A stretch of 37,168 bases of DNA from an uncultured Ruminococcus sp. (lineage in GTDB: Bacteria; Bacillota; Clostridia; Oscillospirales; Acutalibacteraceae), in NCBI GenBank assembly GCA_902763365.1, contig CACWRT010000014.1, forward strand, positions 1 through 37,168. Reading direction: 5' to 3'. The notes under the pieces were generated by a model. That model did no database searches. It saw only the letters and a list, made by a program, of their open reading frames with translations, and had not been told where the DNA came from. The translations under genes were made by a program, and so were the position numbers. Of the stretch, positions 1 through 8,300 are shown piece after piece; the stretch's first letter is position 1, and each line of letters begins with the position of its first letter.

Positions 1-13
1 CAATGGTAAAAAA

Positions 14-120
14 TGAGCTGCTCAAGAAGCCTGATACGCGGTCAGTACAGCATGAACCGCAAGTTCAGAGCGGATGCGCAGCGGAGCGATACCCGCGTTA
101 CGGGACCGGCGGCTCGCCGG
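14..120 (+). repeat. Dispersed nested-palindrome element, module B, copy 1
   Basis: Full-length copy of the repeat seen again at 21857-21951(-), 26511-26627, 28895-28998(-) and 31811-31919. The left end GAGCTGC can pair with the right end GCGGCTC, using one G-U wobble. ACGCGG pairs with CCGCGT further in, and TGAAC/GTTCA forms a small inner hairpin. The right end is the short palindrome CCGGCG-GCT-CGCCGG. It ends 15 bases before the -35 box of the next gene. The function is unknown. Confidence 0.85.
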
Positions 121-134
121 AATTATGATGACAC

Positions 135-163
135 TTGAATAAATCAATGAAAGGTGGTATACT
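135..163 (+). promoter_or_regulatory. Sigma-A-type promoter for the thioredoxin-reductase-like gene
   Basis: TTGAAT (135-140) and TATACT (158-163) are separated by 17 bases, close to the housekeeping consensus. It leaves an A-rich leader of about 100 bases before the start codon at 272. No riboswitch or clear hairpin was seen in that leader. Confidence 0.65.
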
Positions 164-271
164 AACAGTACAAAAAAGAAATGTTTAATTATAAATAAAG
201 AATAAAAATAGAAAATCTTAGTTAACTCAGTAAAAATAATAAAATAATCATCAAAAAAGAAGGCTATAACA

Positions 272-1138
272 ATGAAACAAACGTTGATAATAGGAGCAGG
301 ACCTGCAGGAATATCGGCATCACTGTATCTTGCCCGAAGCGGGAAAACCGCCGTAACCGTAGTAACAAACGGAGAGAGCGCACTTGCAAAAGCTGATCTT
401 ATCGAAAATTATTTTGGATTTGCACAGCCCATATCGGGAAAGAAGCTTATTGAAGACAGCAGAAAAAACGCAGAGCGTTTAGGCGTTACCTTTGTAGACA
501 GCGAGCTTGTTGAATTGCAGATCAATATGGATATGAAGTTTGATGCTGAAACCGCTGACGGAGAAAAGAATACCTATGACAGTGTTCTTATCGCAACGGG
601 TGCATCAAGAACAACGCCGCGTATTAAAGGACTGAAAGAGCTTGAGGGAAAAGGCGTAAGCTATTGCGCGATATGTGACGCATTTTTCTACAGAGGAAAA
701 CCTGTTGCGGTAATCGGTGCAGGAGAGTATGCGCTTCATGAAGCATTGACGCTTTCAAATACATCATCCGCTGTTACTGTGCTTACAGACGGAAAAGAGC
801 CATCATTTGAGAAAAATGAAAAAGTATCCTGCGATACAAGAAAAATCGCAGAGATCACAGGCAGCGGCAAAGTAGAAGCTGTCATCTTTGAAGACGGCGA
901 AAAGCTTGATATTTCCGGTATATTTATCGCAGTAGGAACTGCGGGCAGTACTGCGCTTGCGCGTAAGGTCGGCACACCTCTTGACGGGAACAAGATCATG
1001 GTTGATGAAAATCGTGCAACAGCAGTGCCCGGACTTTTCGCAGCAGGAGATTGTATCGGCGGACTCTTGCAGGTATCAAAGGCAGTGGCTGACGGCGCAA
1101 TTGCAGCAATGAGTATGATACGCTTTCTTAGTGAATAG
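272..1138 (+). CDS. Thioredoxin-reductase-like flavoprotein, probably ferredoxin-dependent
   Basis: Cytoplasmic FAD disulfide reductase of the low-molecular-weight thioredoxin reductase family, 288 residues. An N-terminal FAD-binding GAGPAG lies at residues 8-13, the redox-active CAIC pair at 132-135, and the C-terminal FAD motif with GD at 259-260. The central nucleotide domain begins GAGEYA (149-154). The HRRxxxR motif that grips the NADPH 2'-phosphate in classical TrxB is absent, and the equivalent strand reads VTVLTDG. Clostridial ferredoxin-dependent flavin thioredoxin reductases lack these NADPH motifs, so reduced ferredoxin is a likelier donor (inference). No thioredoxin gene is adjacent. 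The last codons and TAG stop fall in a TGAATAATGAATAG repeat. An NADPH enzyme with an unusual pocket is the alternative. Confidence 0.85.
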   Translation: MKQTLIIGAGPAGISASLYLARSGKTAVTVVTNGESALAKADLIENYFGFAQPISGKKLIEDSRKNAERLGVTFVDSELVELQINMDMKFDAETADGEKNTYDSVLIATGASRTTPRIKGLKELEGKGVSYCAICDAFFYRGKPVAVIGAGEYALHEALTLSNTSSAVTVLTDGKEPSFEKNEKVSCDTRKIAEITGSGKVEAVIFEDGEKLDISGIFIAVGTAGSTALARKVGTPLDGNKIMVDENRATAVPGLFAAGDCIGGLLQVSKAVADGAIAAMSMIRFLSE

Positions 1139-1158
1139 TGAATAATGAATAGTGAATT
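1131..1158 (+). repeat. TGAATAATGAATAG tandem repeat, copy 1
   Basis: Roughly two units of the 14-base motif. The repeat begins inside the last codons of the preceding flavoprotein and supplies its final Glu codon and TAG stop. Related tracts lie at 22130-22166, 24122-24151 (complement), 26391-26444 and 36932-36958. Confidence 0.8.
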
Positions 1159-1284
1159 TATGGTGAGAGACTGTCCCGGTGTCATGAAAAGTCTGAATAA
1201 TTATATTTCGTAGATATAAATATTGAAAATTGAATGAAAGTGGGATAGGACAAAAAAGTAGTGGGTGTTATAATTTTGCGGGTC

Positions 1285-1327
1285 AAGGGGCTCAGCCCCT
1301 TGCGGGGTGCAGGGCGAGGAGCCCTGC
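1285..1327 (+). repeat. GC-rich double hairpin, REP-like
   Basis: Two adjacent stem-loops. AAGGGGCT/AGCCCCTT has a single-base loop (1285-1301). GCAGGGC/GCCCTGC has a five-base loop (1309-1327). The composition is far more GC-rich than the flanks. It resembles REP-like intergenic sequences common in Oscillospiraceae (family knowledge). No T-run follows, so it is not a standard terminator. Confidence 0.6.
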
Positions 1328-1388
1328 ATTTAAAACAGAACTGCCCCAAGCGAGCGCTGTAGATATGAGGCACGCGCGGCTCGCCGGG

Positions 1389-1417
1389 TTGACAAGTAAT
1401 AAAGAAAAATCTATAAT
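1389..1417 (+). promoter_or_regulatory. Consensus sigma-A promoter for ilvD
   Basis: TTGACA (1389-1394) and TATAAT (1412-1417) are separated by 17 bases, a perfect match to the housekeeping consensus. The -35 box begins directly after a repeat end (GCGGCTCGCCGGG). Transcription would start about 55 bases before the ATG of ilvD. Confidence 0.85.
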
Positions 1418-1480
1418 ATAGGTATATGATATGCAGGCAGTTTCAGCCGCTAAATATAAAGATAAAGGCAGGTTTTTAAA

Positions 1481-3163
1481 ATGATAAGTGATGCAGTAAG
1501 CTGTGGAACACAGTGCGCACCTCAGCGTTCTCTTCTGAGAGCGTTGGGAATGACAGATGAGGAAATAGCAAAACCAATGATCGGTATAGTAAGCTCCTAT
1601 AATGAGATAGTACCCGGTCATATGAACATCGACAAGATAGTAAATGCCGTAAAGCAGGGCGTTGCTATGGCAGGCGGAAATCCTGTGGTATTCCCCGCTA
1701 TTGCTGTATGTGACGGAATAGCAATGGGTCATAAGGGTATGAAGTATTCCCTTGTTACCCGTGACCTTATAGCAGATTCAACGGAAGCTATGGCTATAGC
1801 TCATGCTTTCGATGCACTTGTAATGGTTCCGAACTGTGATAAGAATGTTCCGGGACTGCTTATGGCAGCTGCAAGACTGAATATACCGACTATATTTGTA
1901 AGCGGCGGACCTATGCTTGCAGGAAGAGTAAAGGGTGAAAAAAGAAGCCTTTCAAGTATGTTTGAAGCAGTGGGCTCTTACAATTCAGGAAAAATAAGTG
2001 CCGAAGAGCTTGATGAATTTGAAAATAAAGTATGTCCCAGCTGCGGTTCATGTTCGGGTATGTATACCGCAAACTCTATGAACTGCCTGACCGAAGTACT
2101 CGGTATGGGTCTGAGAGGCAACGGCACAATACCTGCCGTTTATTCCGAAAGAATAAGACTTGCAAAACACGCAGGCATGAAGATCATGGAACTTCTTGAG
2201 AAAAATATCCGTCCCCGTGATATAATGACGGAGGATGCCTTCAGAAATGCGCTTACAATGGATATGGCTCTGGGCTGCAGTACCAACAGTATGCTTCATC
2301 TTCCGGCTATAGCACATGAGTGCGGTATTGATCTTAATCTTGATATTGCAAATGAGATCAGCTCAAAAACACCTAATCTCTGCCACCTTGCGCCGGCAGG
2401 TCATACATATATGGAAGACCTTAACGAAGCAGGCGGTATCTATGCCGTAATGAACGAGATAAATAAGCTTGGGCTGCTTAAAACCGACCTTATCACCTGT
2501 ACAGGCAAAACAATAGCCGAGAATATCAGCGGTGTGCTCAATAAGAATCCCGAGATAATCCGTCCCGTAGAAAATCCCTACAGTAAAACAGGCGGTATCG
2601 CTGTACTCAGAGGTAATCTTGCCCCCGACTCCTGTGTAGTCAAGCGCAGCGCGGTCGCTCCCGAAATGCTCAAACATTCAGGCCCCGCAAAGGTTTATGA
2701 CTGCGAGGAAGATGCAATGGCAGCTATCAACGGCGGTGAAATCGTAGACGGTGATGTTGTGGTTATCCGCTATGAAGGACCTAAGGGCGGTCCCGGTATG
2801 AGAGAAATGCTCAATCCCACATCCGCAATTATGGGCAGAGGTCTGGGCAGTACAGTAGCACTTATAACAGACGGACGTTTCTCCGGCGCAACAAGAGGCG
2901 CCGCAATCGGTCATGTATCTCCGGAAGCAGCTGTAGGCGGTCCTATTGCTCTTGTCAAAAACGGGGATATAATTGAAATAGATATAAATGCAAATACCAT
3001 AAACGTTCAGCTCAGCGAAGAGGAATTTGCTAAGCGTAAAGCAGAATGGAAACCGAGAGAACCAAAGATAACAACAGGTTATCTTGCAAGATATGCGTCA
3101 CTCGTTACATCAGGAAACAGAGGCGCCGTTCTTGAAGTTCCCAGCTGTAATATAAGCAAGTAA
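1481..3163 (+). CDS. ilvD: Dihydroxy-acid dehydratase
   Basis: Cytoplasmic Fe-S dehydratase that converts 2,3-dihydroxyisovalerate or 2,3-dihydroxy-3-methylvalerate to the 2-keto acids, the third shared step of valine and isoleucine synthesis (also feeding leucine). At 560 residues it has the family's usual length. Likely cluster ligands are Cys77 (AVCDG), Cys119 (NCDKNVPG) and Cys191 in [16 protein letters not shown]. The C-terminal [18 protein letters not shown] region is intact. It is a lone gene here, with no ilvB, ilvC, ilvE or leu genes nearby and its own strong promoter. The ribosome binding site (AGGCAGG) is weak. A sugar-acid dehydratase of the same superfamily is unlikely given the motif match. 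Confidence 0.96.
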   Translation: MISDAVSCGTQCAPQRSLLRALGMTDEEIAKPMIGIVSSYNEIVPGHMNIDKIVNAVKQGVAMAGGNPVVFPAIAVCDGIAMGHKGMKYSLVTRDLIADSTEAMAIAHAFDALVMVPNCDKNVPGLLMAAARLNIPTIFVSGGPMLAGRVKGEKRSLSSMFEAVGSYNSGKISAEELDEFENKVCPSCGSCSGMYTANSMNCLTEVLGMGLRGNGTIPAVYSERIRLAKHAGMKIMELLEKNIRPRDIMTEDAFRNALTMDMALGCSTNSMLHLPAIAHECGIDLNLDIANEISSKTPNLCHLAPAGHTYMEDLNEAGGIYAVMNEINKLGLLKTDLITCTGKTIAENISGVLNKNPEIIRPVENPYSKTGGIAVLRGNLAPDSCVVKRSAVAPEMLKHSGPAKVYDCEEDAMAAINGGEIVDGDVVVIRYEGPKGGPGMREMLNPTSAIMGRGLGSTVALITDGRFSGATRGAAIGHVSPEAAVGGPIALVKNGDIIEIDINANTINVQLSEEEFAKRKAEWKPREPKITTGYLARYASLVTSGNRGAVLEVPSCNISK

Positions 3164-3183
3164 TCATTGTGATCTGTGTAGTA

Positions 3184-3213
3184 TGTGCAGAGCGGAAAGA
3201 TCTGCTCTGCACA
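3184..3213 (+). promoter_or_regulatory. Perfect 10-bp stem-loop after ilvD
   Basis: TGTGCAGAGC (3184-3193) and GCTCTGCACA (3204-3213) enclose a ten-base loop. There is no T-run after it, so it may stabilise the ilvD transcript or act as a weak terminator rather than a classical intrinsic one. The next gene's ribosome binding site follows about 10 bases later. Confidence 0.55.
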
Positions 3214-3234
3214 AGTATTTAAGGAGATAAAATT

Positions 3235-3969
3235 ATGTTTGAAATATCCGAAAAATTTGAATATCTCAGAGATAAAATAGAAAAAACTCTCAGAACTACA
3301 AATGAGATACATTATGTTCCCGCAAAGACTAAGCCGTGGGAAAGCAAACTGGGCGGCTGTCCCTATCTTAACAGCAAGGACGATTATCCAATGGATGTGG
3401 GCGGTTATCCTATGATGTTTTTAGCCCAGATCAATTTTGAGGAAATGCCTGCGCTTAACGGTTTTCCTGCAAAAGGGCTATTGCAGTTTTATATTGCAAA
3501 TACTGACGATTACGGATATGACGAGCCATGTAAGGTTGTTTTTATAGAAAATTATGAAAAGGATGAAACAAAGCTTTTGTCCGAAAACCCGTATCAGGCT
3601 GAAACAGAGGAAAACATTCCCTATGAAAAAGAATGTAAGATAATTTATGAACAGAAGGAAATGGCTGCTACCTGTGATGAGGATGCTTTTGACGAAATGC
3701 TCGAAGAGGTATCCGAAGACGATGAAAATGATTTTTATGATGAATTCGGAGACGGTCAGTCGAGAATAGGCGGCTATCCGTGTTTTGTACAAGGTACTAC
3801 GGAGTGTTACGAAACGGGAGAAAAGAATGTACTTTTATTGCAGCTTGATTGTGATGATGTGTCGGGACTTATGTTCGGCGACAGCGGTAATTGCCAGTTC
3901 TTTATCTCTGAGAATGATCTGCTTAATAAAAATTTCTCGGATGTAGGATATGACTGGGCTTGCTGCTGA
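3235..3969 (+). CDS. DUF1963 (YwqG-like) protein
   Basis: Predicted cytoplasmic protein of 244 residues with no signal peptide or membrane segment. Features typical of the DUF1963/YwqG family are the early KPWESKLGGCPYL segment, the GGYPMMFLAQINFEEMP core (about residues 61-77), and GGYPCFVQG and LLLQLDCDD near the C-terminus. The acidic middle, rich in Asp and Glu, is usual for the family. The biochemical role is unknown. Relatives sometimes act as immunity-like partners in toxin loci, but no toxin gene lies here. A clear AAGGAGATAAAATT ribosome binding site supports the ATG start. It is followed 33 bases later by a methyltransferase gene. Confidence 0.8.
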   Translation: MFEISEKFEYLRDKIEKTLRTTNEIHYVPAKTKPWESKLGGCPYLNSKDDYPMDVGGYPMMFLAQINFEEMPALNGFPAKGLLQFYIANTDDYGYDEPCKVVFIENYEKDETKLLSENPYQAETEENIPYEKECKIIYEQKEMAATCDEDAFDEMLEEVSEDDENDFYDEFGDGQSRIGGYPCFVQGTTECYETGEKNVLLLQLDCDDVSGLMFGDSGNCQFFISENDLLNKNFSDVGYDWACC

Positions 3970-4002
3970 TTTTAATGTGTTTATAGCTTTGGAGGAATGA
4001 AA

Positions 4003-4863
4003 ATGCGTGAAGCGCAGTGGGAAGATTATGAACTTATTGACTGTACTGACGGCGAAAGACTTGAGAGATGGGGGGATATTATACTTATCCGCCCCGATCC
4101 CCAGATAATATGGCATACCGAAAAGAAAAATCCGCTTTGGAAACAGGCTCATGCACGATATAAAAGAAGCTCCAGCGGCGGAGGTGCGTGGCAGTATAAT
4201 AAAAAAGTGCCTCAGCAGTGGAAGATAAACTATAAAGAGCTTACCTTCGGGATAAAACCTATGGGATTCAAACATACGGGAGTATTTCCCGAACAGGCTG
4301 TAAACTGGGACTTTGTATCTGATAAGATAAAAAAAGCGGGAAGACCTGTAAAGGTACTGAATATGTTTGCATATACAGGCGCTGCTACTCTTGCTTGTCT
4401 TAATGCAGGCGCAAGTGTCTGCCATGTTGACGCCTCAAAAGGTATGGTACAGTGGGCAAAGGAAAACGCTGCGCTCAGCGGACTTGCTGACAGACCTGTA
4501 CGCTGGCTTGTTGACGACTGCGTTAAATTCGTGCAGAGAGAGCACCGCAGAGGCAACAAATATGACGGTATAATCATGGATCCTCCTTCATACGGCAGAG
4601 GTCCCGGCGGAGAGGTATGGAAGCTTGAGGAACAGCTTTTTTCACTTGTGGAGCTTTGTCTGCCAATACTTTCTGATGACGCATTGTTTTTCATTCTTAA
4701 TTCATACACAACGGGACTTCCGCCCTCAGTAATGGAATATCTTCTGAGCGTTATGATAAAGCCGAAATTCGGAGGCAGAGTGTCAAGCTCGGAAATAGGA
4801 CTCCATGTAACACAAAGCGGACTTACACTGCCCTGCGGCAGCACTGCTATCTGGGAGAAATAA
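4003..4863 (+). CDS. Class I SAM-dependent methyltransferase (RlmI/RlmK-like)
   Basis: Predicted cytoplasmic RNA methyltransferase, 286 residues. An N-terminal beta-rich part (about 1-90) is followed by a Rossmann methyltransferase domain: motif I VLNMFAYTGAATLACLNAGA, the acidic VDASKG loop, a VDDCVKF strand, and the catalytic motif IV DPPSYGRG. This layout matches SAM-dependent methyltransferases related to the 23S rRNA cytosine methyltransferases RlmI/RlmK, but without their N-terminal PUA domain. The exact target base cannot be read from sequence. An ATG at 3997 lies only one base from the GGAGGA site (3991-3996), so the ATG at 4003 is the better start. Its TAA stop abuts the ecfA1 ATG, indicating co-translation. 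Confidence 0.85.
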   Translation: MREAQWEDYELIDCTDGERLERWGDIILIRPDPQIIWHTEKKNPLWKQAHARYKRSSSGGGAWQYNKKVPQQWKINYKELTFGIKPMGFKHTGVFPEQAVNWDFVSDKIKKAGRPVKVLNMFAYTGAATLACLNAGASVCHVDASKGMVQWAKENAALSGLADRPVRWLVDDCVKFVQREHRRGNKYDGIIMDPPSYGRGPGGEVWKLEEQLFSLVELCLPILSDDALFFILNSYTTGLPPSVMEYLLSVMIKPKFGGRVSSSEIGLHVTQSGLTLPCGSTAIWEK

Positions 4864-5712
4864 ATGGAAGAATATATAAAAATAGAAAATGTTTATTTCA
4901 GATATGATGAAGAGGATGAAAACAGCAGCTTTGCTCTTAATGGTGTAAGCCTGAGTATCGGCAGGGGAGAGTTTGTCGCAGTGGTCGGTCATAACGGCTG
5001 CGGTAAATCGACCCTTGCCAAACATCTTAATTCTCTTTATATTCCCACAACGGGAGAGATCTATGTGGACGGCATAAATACAAAGGATGACGAAAGACTT
5101 TTTGATATAAGAAAAAAAGTCGGACTTGTTTTGCAGAATCCCGATAATCAGATCGTAGCAGGTATAGTAGAAGAGGATGTAGCCTTCGGCTGTGAAAATC
5201 TGGGTATCCCGCCGGAGGAGATACGTATCAGGGTGGATAATGCCCTTAAAGCTGTTGATATGTATGATTACCGTATGCACTCTCCCGATAAGCTTTCAGG
5301 CGGTCAGAAACAGAGGGTGGCTATAGCGGGGATAATGGCGATGGAACCCGAATGTATCGTTCTTGACGAGCCTACAGCTATGCTTGACCCTCAGGGCAGA
5401 GATGAAGTTATGAGGGCCGTAAAAGCACTTAATAAAAAAATGGGTATTACCATAGTGCTTATCACACATTATATGGAAGAAGCCGTAACTGCCGACAGAG
5501 TTGTTATGATGGACAGCGGCGGTATCTTGCTTCAGGGCAGACCGGAAGAGGTTTTTTCTAAGGTCGAACTGCTGAAAAAGCACAGACTGGATGTACCTCA
5601 GGCTACGGAGCTGATATATCGACTGAGGGGCTGCGGCTTTGATCTGCCGGAAGGAATACTTAATGAGGAAGACTGTGCGGAAGCTATTTACAGATGCATT
5701 AAAAAGAGGTGA
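4864..5712 (+). CDS. ecfA1: Energy-coupling factor transporter ATPase EcfA1
   Basis: Cytoplasmic ATPase of a group II ECF transporter, which powers vitamin or metal uptake through exchangeable S components. It has 282 residues. Walker A GHNGCGKST is at 42-50, the Q-loop around QNPDNQ (91-96), the signature LSGGQKQR at 144-151, Walker B IVLDEP at 165-170, and a downstream switch His in LITHYMEE. It begins directly after the methyltransferase stop and overlaps the next ATPase gene. The ecfA1-ecfA2-ecfT-truA order is the classical Firmicutes arrangement. In many relatives it follows rplQ, but here it follows a methyltransferase. Confidence 0.95.
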   Translation: MEEYIKIENVYFRYDEEDENSSFALNGVSLSIGRGEFVAVVGHNGCGKSTLAKHLNSLYIPTTGEIYVDGINTKDDERLFDIRKKVGLVLQNPDNQIVAGIVEEDVAFGCENLGIPPEEIRIRVDNALKAVDMYDYRMHSPDKLSGGQKQRVAIAGIMAMEPECIVLDEPTAMLDPQGRDEVMRAVKALNKKMGITIVLITHYMEEAVTADRVVMMDSGGILLQGRPEEVFSKVELLKKHRLDVPQATELIYRLRGCGFDLPEGILNEEDCAEAIYRCIKKR

Positions 5713-5717
5713 ACGGA

Positions 5718-6572
5718 TTGTCTGTTATCAAAGCTGAAAATATAAAATTAGTATACGGAGCGGGCACTTCGTTTGAAAAGACAGCCCTTGATGATGTAAG
5801 CTTCGAGATAGAGAAGGGCGAATTTGTTGGAATAATAGGTCATACAGGTTCGGGCAAGTCTACTCTTGTACAGCTTCTCAATGGTCTGCTGAAACCGACG
5901 GAGGGAAAGATATACCTGAACGGCAAAGATATCTGGGAAAATCCGAAAAAAATCAGAAACGTTCGTTTTAAAGTAGGCATGGTATTCCAGTATCCCGAAT
6001 ATCAGCTTTTTGAGGAAACTGTATATAAAGATATTGCCTTCGGTCCTAAGAATATGGGACTTGAAGATGATGAAATAGATGAAAAGGTAAGACAGGCTGC
6101 CGTTTTTACCGGGATAAGAGAGGATCAGCTTGACTGTTCACCCTTTGAGCTTTCCGGGGGTGAAAAAAGAAGGGCGGCTATAGCCGGAGTTATAGCAATG
6201 GACCCGGAGGTTCTGATACTTGACGAACCTACTGCCGGTCTTGATCCCCTTGGAAGAGAGGCGCTTCTTTCTAAAATTGCTGATTATCATAAGGTAAGGA
6301 AAAATACTGTTATTTTAGTATCCCACAGCATGGAGGATATAGCAAGAATATCCGACAGGATTCTTGTAATGTCAAAAGGAAAAAGGATAATGCTTGATAC
6401 GGCGCAGAATGTTTTCTCAAAGGGAGATGAACTTGAAAAGACAGGATTGCGTGTACCTCAGATAACGAGGATAATGATGCTTCTGAAGGAAAAGGGAGTA
6501 AATGTTGATACATCTGTGCTTACGGTGGAAAAGGGATTTCATGAAATAATGAATATCCTTTCTCAGAAGTAA
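5718..6572 (+). CDS. ecfA2: Energy-coupling factor transporter ATPase EcfA2
   Basis: Second ATPase of the ECF module, which pairs with EcfA1 as a heterodimer docked on EcfT. Counted from the TTG start it has 284 residues, with Walker A GHTGSGKST at 41-49, signature LSGGEKRR from 145, and Walker B LILDEPTAGLDP. An in-frame GTG at 5709 overlaps the ecfA1 stop. However, the AAGAGGTGAA ribosome binding site at about 5704-5713 places the TTG at 5718 at the right spacing, so TTG is preferred. Translation is probably coupled to ecfA1. Confidence 0.94.
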   Translation: MSVIKAENIKLVYGAGTSFEKTALDDVSFEIEKGEFVGIIGHTGSGKSTLVQLLNGLLKPTEGKIYLNGKDIWENPKKIRNVRFKVGMVFQYPEYQLFEETVYKDIAFGPKNMGLEDDEIDEKVRQAAVFTGIREDQLDCSPFELSGGEKRRAAIAGVIAMDPEVLILDEPTAGLDPLGREALLSKIADYHKVRKNTVILVSHSMEDIARISDRILVMSKGKRIMLDTAQNVFSKGDELEKTGLRVPQITRIMMLLKEKGVNVDTSVLTVEKGFHEIMNILSQK

Positions 6573-6584
6573 AGGAGAAAAGCT

Positions 6585-7397
6585 TTGGTTAGAGAGATCA
6601 CGCTCGGGCAATATATGCCCGGTAAGTCGTTAATACATAAACTTGATGCAAGAACAAAAATAGTTTTGCTTATTGCATATATTGTTTTTATATTCTTGTG
6701 TAAAAATTTCATATCGCTGCTGATTATGTCACTGTTTTCACTTTTAGTGATTTTTATGACGAAAATAAGCTTTATGAAATATCTGAAAAGCCTGAGGATG
6801 ATACTGTTTGTAATTATACTCACGGGTGTGCTGAATGTTTTTTACGGCTCGGGAGATGTCCTCTGGCAGTGGTGGGAACTGAAAATAACCACGGGCGGAC
6901 TTATAAATGCCGCATTTGTTATTGTCAGGATATCAATGCTGATGATGGTAAGCTCTGTACTGACATATACTACTTCGCCTACAGATCTTACGGACGGACT
7001 TGAAAGACTTATGAAGCCGCTGACTGTATTTCATGTCAAGGTGCATGAGATAGCAATGATGATGACAATAGCGCTCAGGTTCATTCCTGTGCTGCTTGAG
7101 GAAACAGATAAGATAATGAATGCCCAGAAGGCAAGGGGCGCAGATATGGAAAGCGGTAATATTATACAGCGGGTCAAAGCACTTGTACCTGTACTTATAC
7201 CCCTGTTTGTGTCTGCATTCCGCCGGGCCGGAGATCTTGCAACAGCCATGGAATGTCGGTGCTATAACGGGGGAAAGAATCGTACAAGGATGAAGGTACT
7301 TCACTTTTCTCTGAAAGACCTTGGCGCTCTGATTAGCTGTATAGTGATCTTTTCGTCAGTTATAGTAAGCAATATGCTTTTTGCGGCTGTAATATAG
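6585..7397 (+). CDS. ecfT: Energy-coupling factor transmembrane protein EcfT
   Basis: Membrane scaffold that links the two ATPases to substrate-binding S components. It has 270 residues with several hydrophobic segments (about 26-60, 70-90, 108-130, 155-172 and a C-terminal segment from about 245). The first coupling-helix signature ARG is at 183-185. The second, usually ARG-like, reads ECR at 223-225 in AMECRCY. The TTG start has an AAAGGAG site five or so bases upstream. No S-component gene is present in the window, as expected of a shared, group II module. Confidence 0.93.
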   Translation: MVREITLGQYMPGKSLIHKLDARTKIVLLIAYIVFIFLCKNFISLLIMSLFSLLVIFMTKISFMKYLKSLRMILFVIILTGVLNVFYGSGDVLWQWWELKITTGGLINAAFVIVRISMLMMVSSVLTYTTSPTDLTDGLERLMKPLTVFHVKVHEIAMMMTIALRFIPVLLEETDKIMNAQKARGADMESGNIIQRVKALVPVLIPLFVSAFRRAGDLATAMECRCYNGGKNRTRMKVLHFSLKDLGALISCIVIFSSVIVSNMLFAAVI

Positions 7398-7421
7398 GAC
7401 GGAAAGCAAAGTGGAGAACGT

Positions 7422-8156
7422 ATGAGAAATATATTATTGACAATGATGTATGACGGCAGCTGCTTTCACGGATGGCAGATACAGCAGAATGCAGTTTCCG
7501 TTCAGGAAGTATTTCAGAAAGCACTGTTTACTGTCTTCGGTAACGTTGACATAAAGGGGTGCAGCAGAACGGATTCGGGAGTTCATGCAAATATGTATTG
7601 CGTAAGCTTTCACACCGGTCACCGTATACCGGCTGAAAAAATTCCGGCTGCGCTGAATAATTATCTGCCGCCAAGTATTGCAGTTTTATCCGCAAAGGAA
7701 ATGGATGAGGAGTTCCATGCAAGATATTCATGCAAGGGTAAGGAGTATATTTATAAGATATGGCATAATGATATACGTAATCCATTCCTTGATAAATATG
7801 CTTTGCATTATTGGTATCCTCTGGATATTGAACGCATGAATGAAGCGGCAAGTCATATAGAGGGATACCACGACTTTACCTCGTTCTGCACCCTTGATAA
7901 CAGGGAGAAGGGCGATTTTCACAGGACTGTCAGCAGAGTTTGTGTTTCCGAAGCTGAAAATATGGTAACGGTGACGGCTCAGGCAGACGGCTTTTTGTAT
8001 AATATGGTTCGTATAATAGTGGGTACGCTTTTATATGTTTCACAGGGGAAAATATCTCCGGATGAAATACCGTCAATTATCGAAGCCGAAAACAGAAAAA
8101 AGGCAGGACCTACTGCTCCTGCGCACGGTCTTTATCTGAATAGGGTATTTTACTGA
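7422..8156 (+). CDS. truA: tRNA pseudouridine(38-40) synthase TruA
   Basis: Converts uridine to pseudouridine at positions 38-40 of the tRNA anticodon arm. It has 244 residues, the usual TruA length. The catalytic aspartate is Asp51 in SRTDSGVHA. Other family segments present are YDGSCFHGWQ near the N-terminus, FHARYSCKGKEYIY, and the C-terminal NMVRIIVGTLLYV. It follows ecfT by 24 bases with a TGGAGA site, completing the conserved ecfA1-ecfA2-ecfT-truA operon. The ribosomal protein genes rplM/rpsI that often follow are not here. Confidence 0.96.
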   Translation: MRNILLTMMYDGSCFHGWQIQQNAVSVQEVFQKALFTVFGNVDIKGCSRTDSGVHANMYCVSFHTGHRIPAEKIPAALNNYLPPSIAVLSAKEMDEEFHARYSCKGKEYIYKIWHNDIRNPFLDKYALHYWYPLDIERMNEAASHIEGYHDFTSFCTLDNREKGDFHRTVSRVCVSEAENMVTVTAQADGFLYNMVRIIVGTLLYVSQGKISPDEIPSIIEAENRKKAGPTAPAHGLYLNRVFY

Positions 8157-8300
8157 GTATAGCCGACAGTTCGCCAAAAACTTGAAAATCATTGAAAACG
8201 GAGAAAATGTATAATTGTAAATACAAAATTATCCGCATAGTCACAGGCTTTTCTGTGTTTTATAATCAGCTAAATAGAAAAGAAAAAGGAGAAACAAGGT

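Larger units (their letters stand above)
1139..1480. other. Intergenic region upstream of ilvD: repeat debris and promoter
   Basis: It holds the end of the TGAATAATGAATAG tract, an AT-rich stretch, a double hairpin at 1285-1327, a short GCGGCTCGCCGG end of the module B type (1376-1388) and the ilvD promoter. I found no T-box antiterminator, leader peptide rich in branched-chain residues, or terminator that would indicate attenuation of ilvD. Confidence 0.6.

Noticed and set aside
736-1185. Long antisense open frames within trxB-like, ilvD, htpG, ftsK and spoIIIA genes
   Set aside because: They overlap strongly supported genes, have no ribosome binding sites and no family features, and are shadows of codon bias.
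1186-1480. T-box or leader-peptide attenuator before ilvD
   Set aside because: No T-box AGGGTGGNACCGCG-like sequence, no run of Val/Ile/Leu codons and no terminator were seen. The hairpins present are REP-like.
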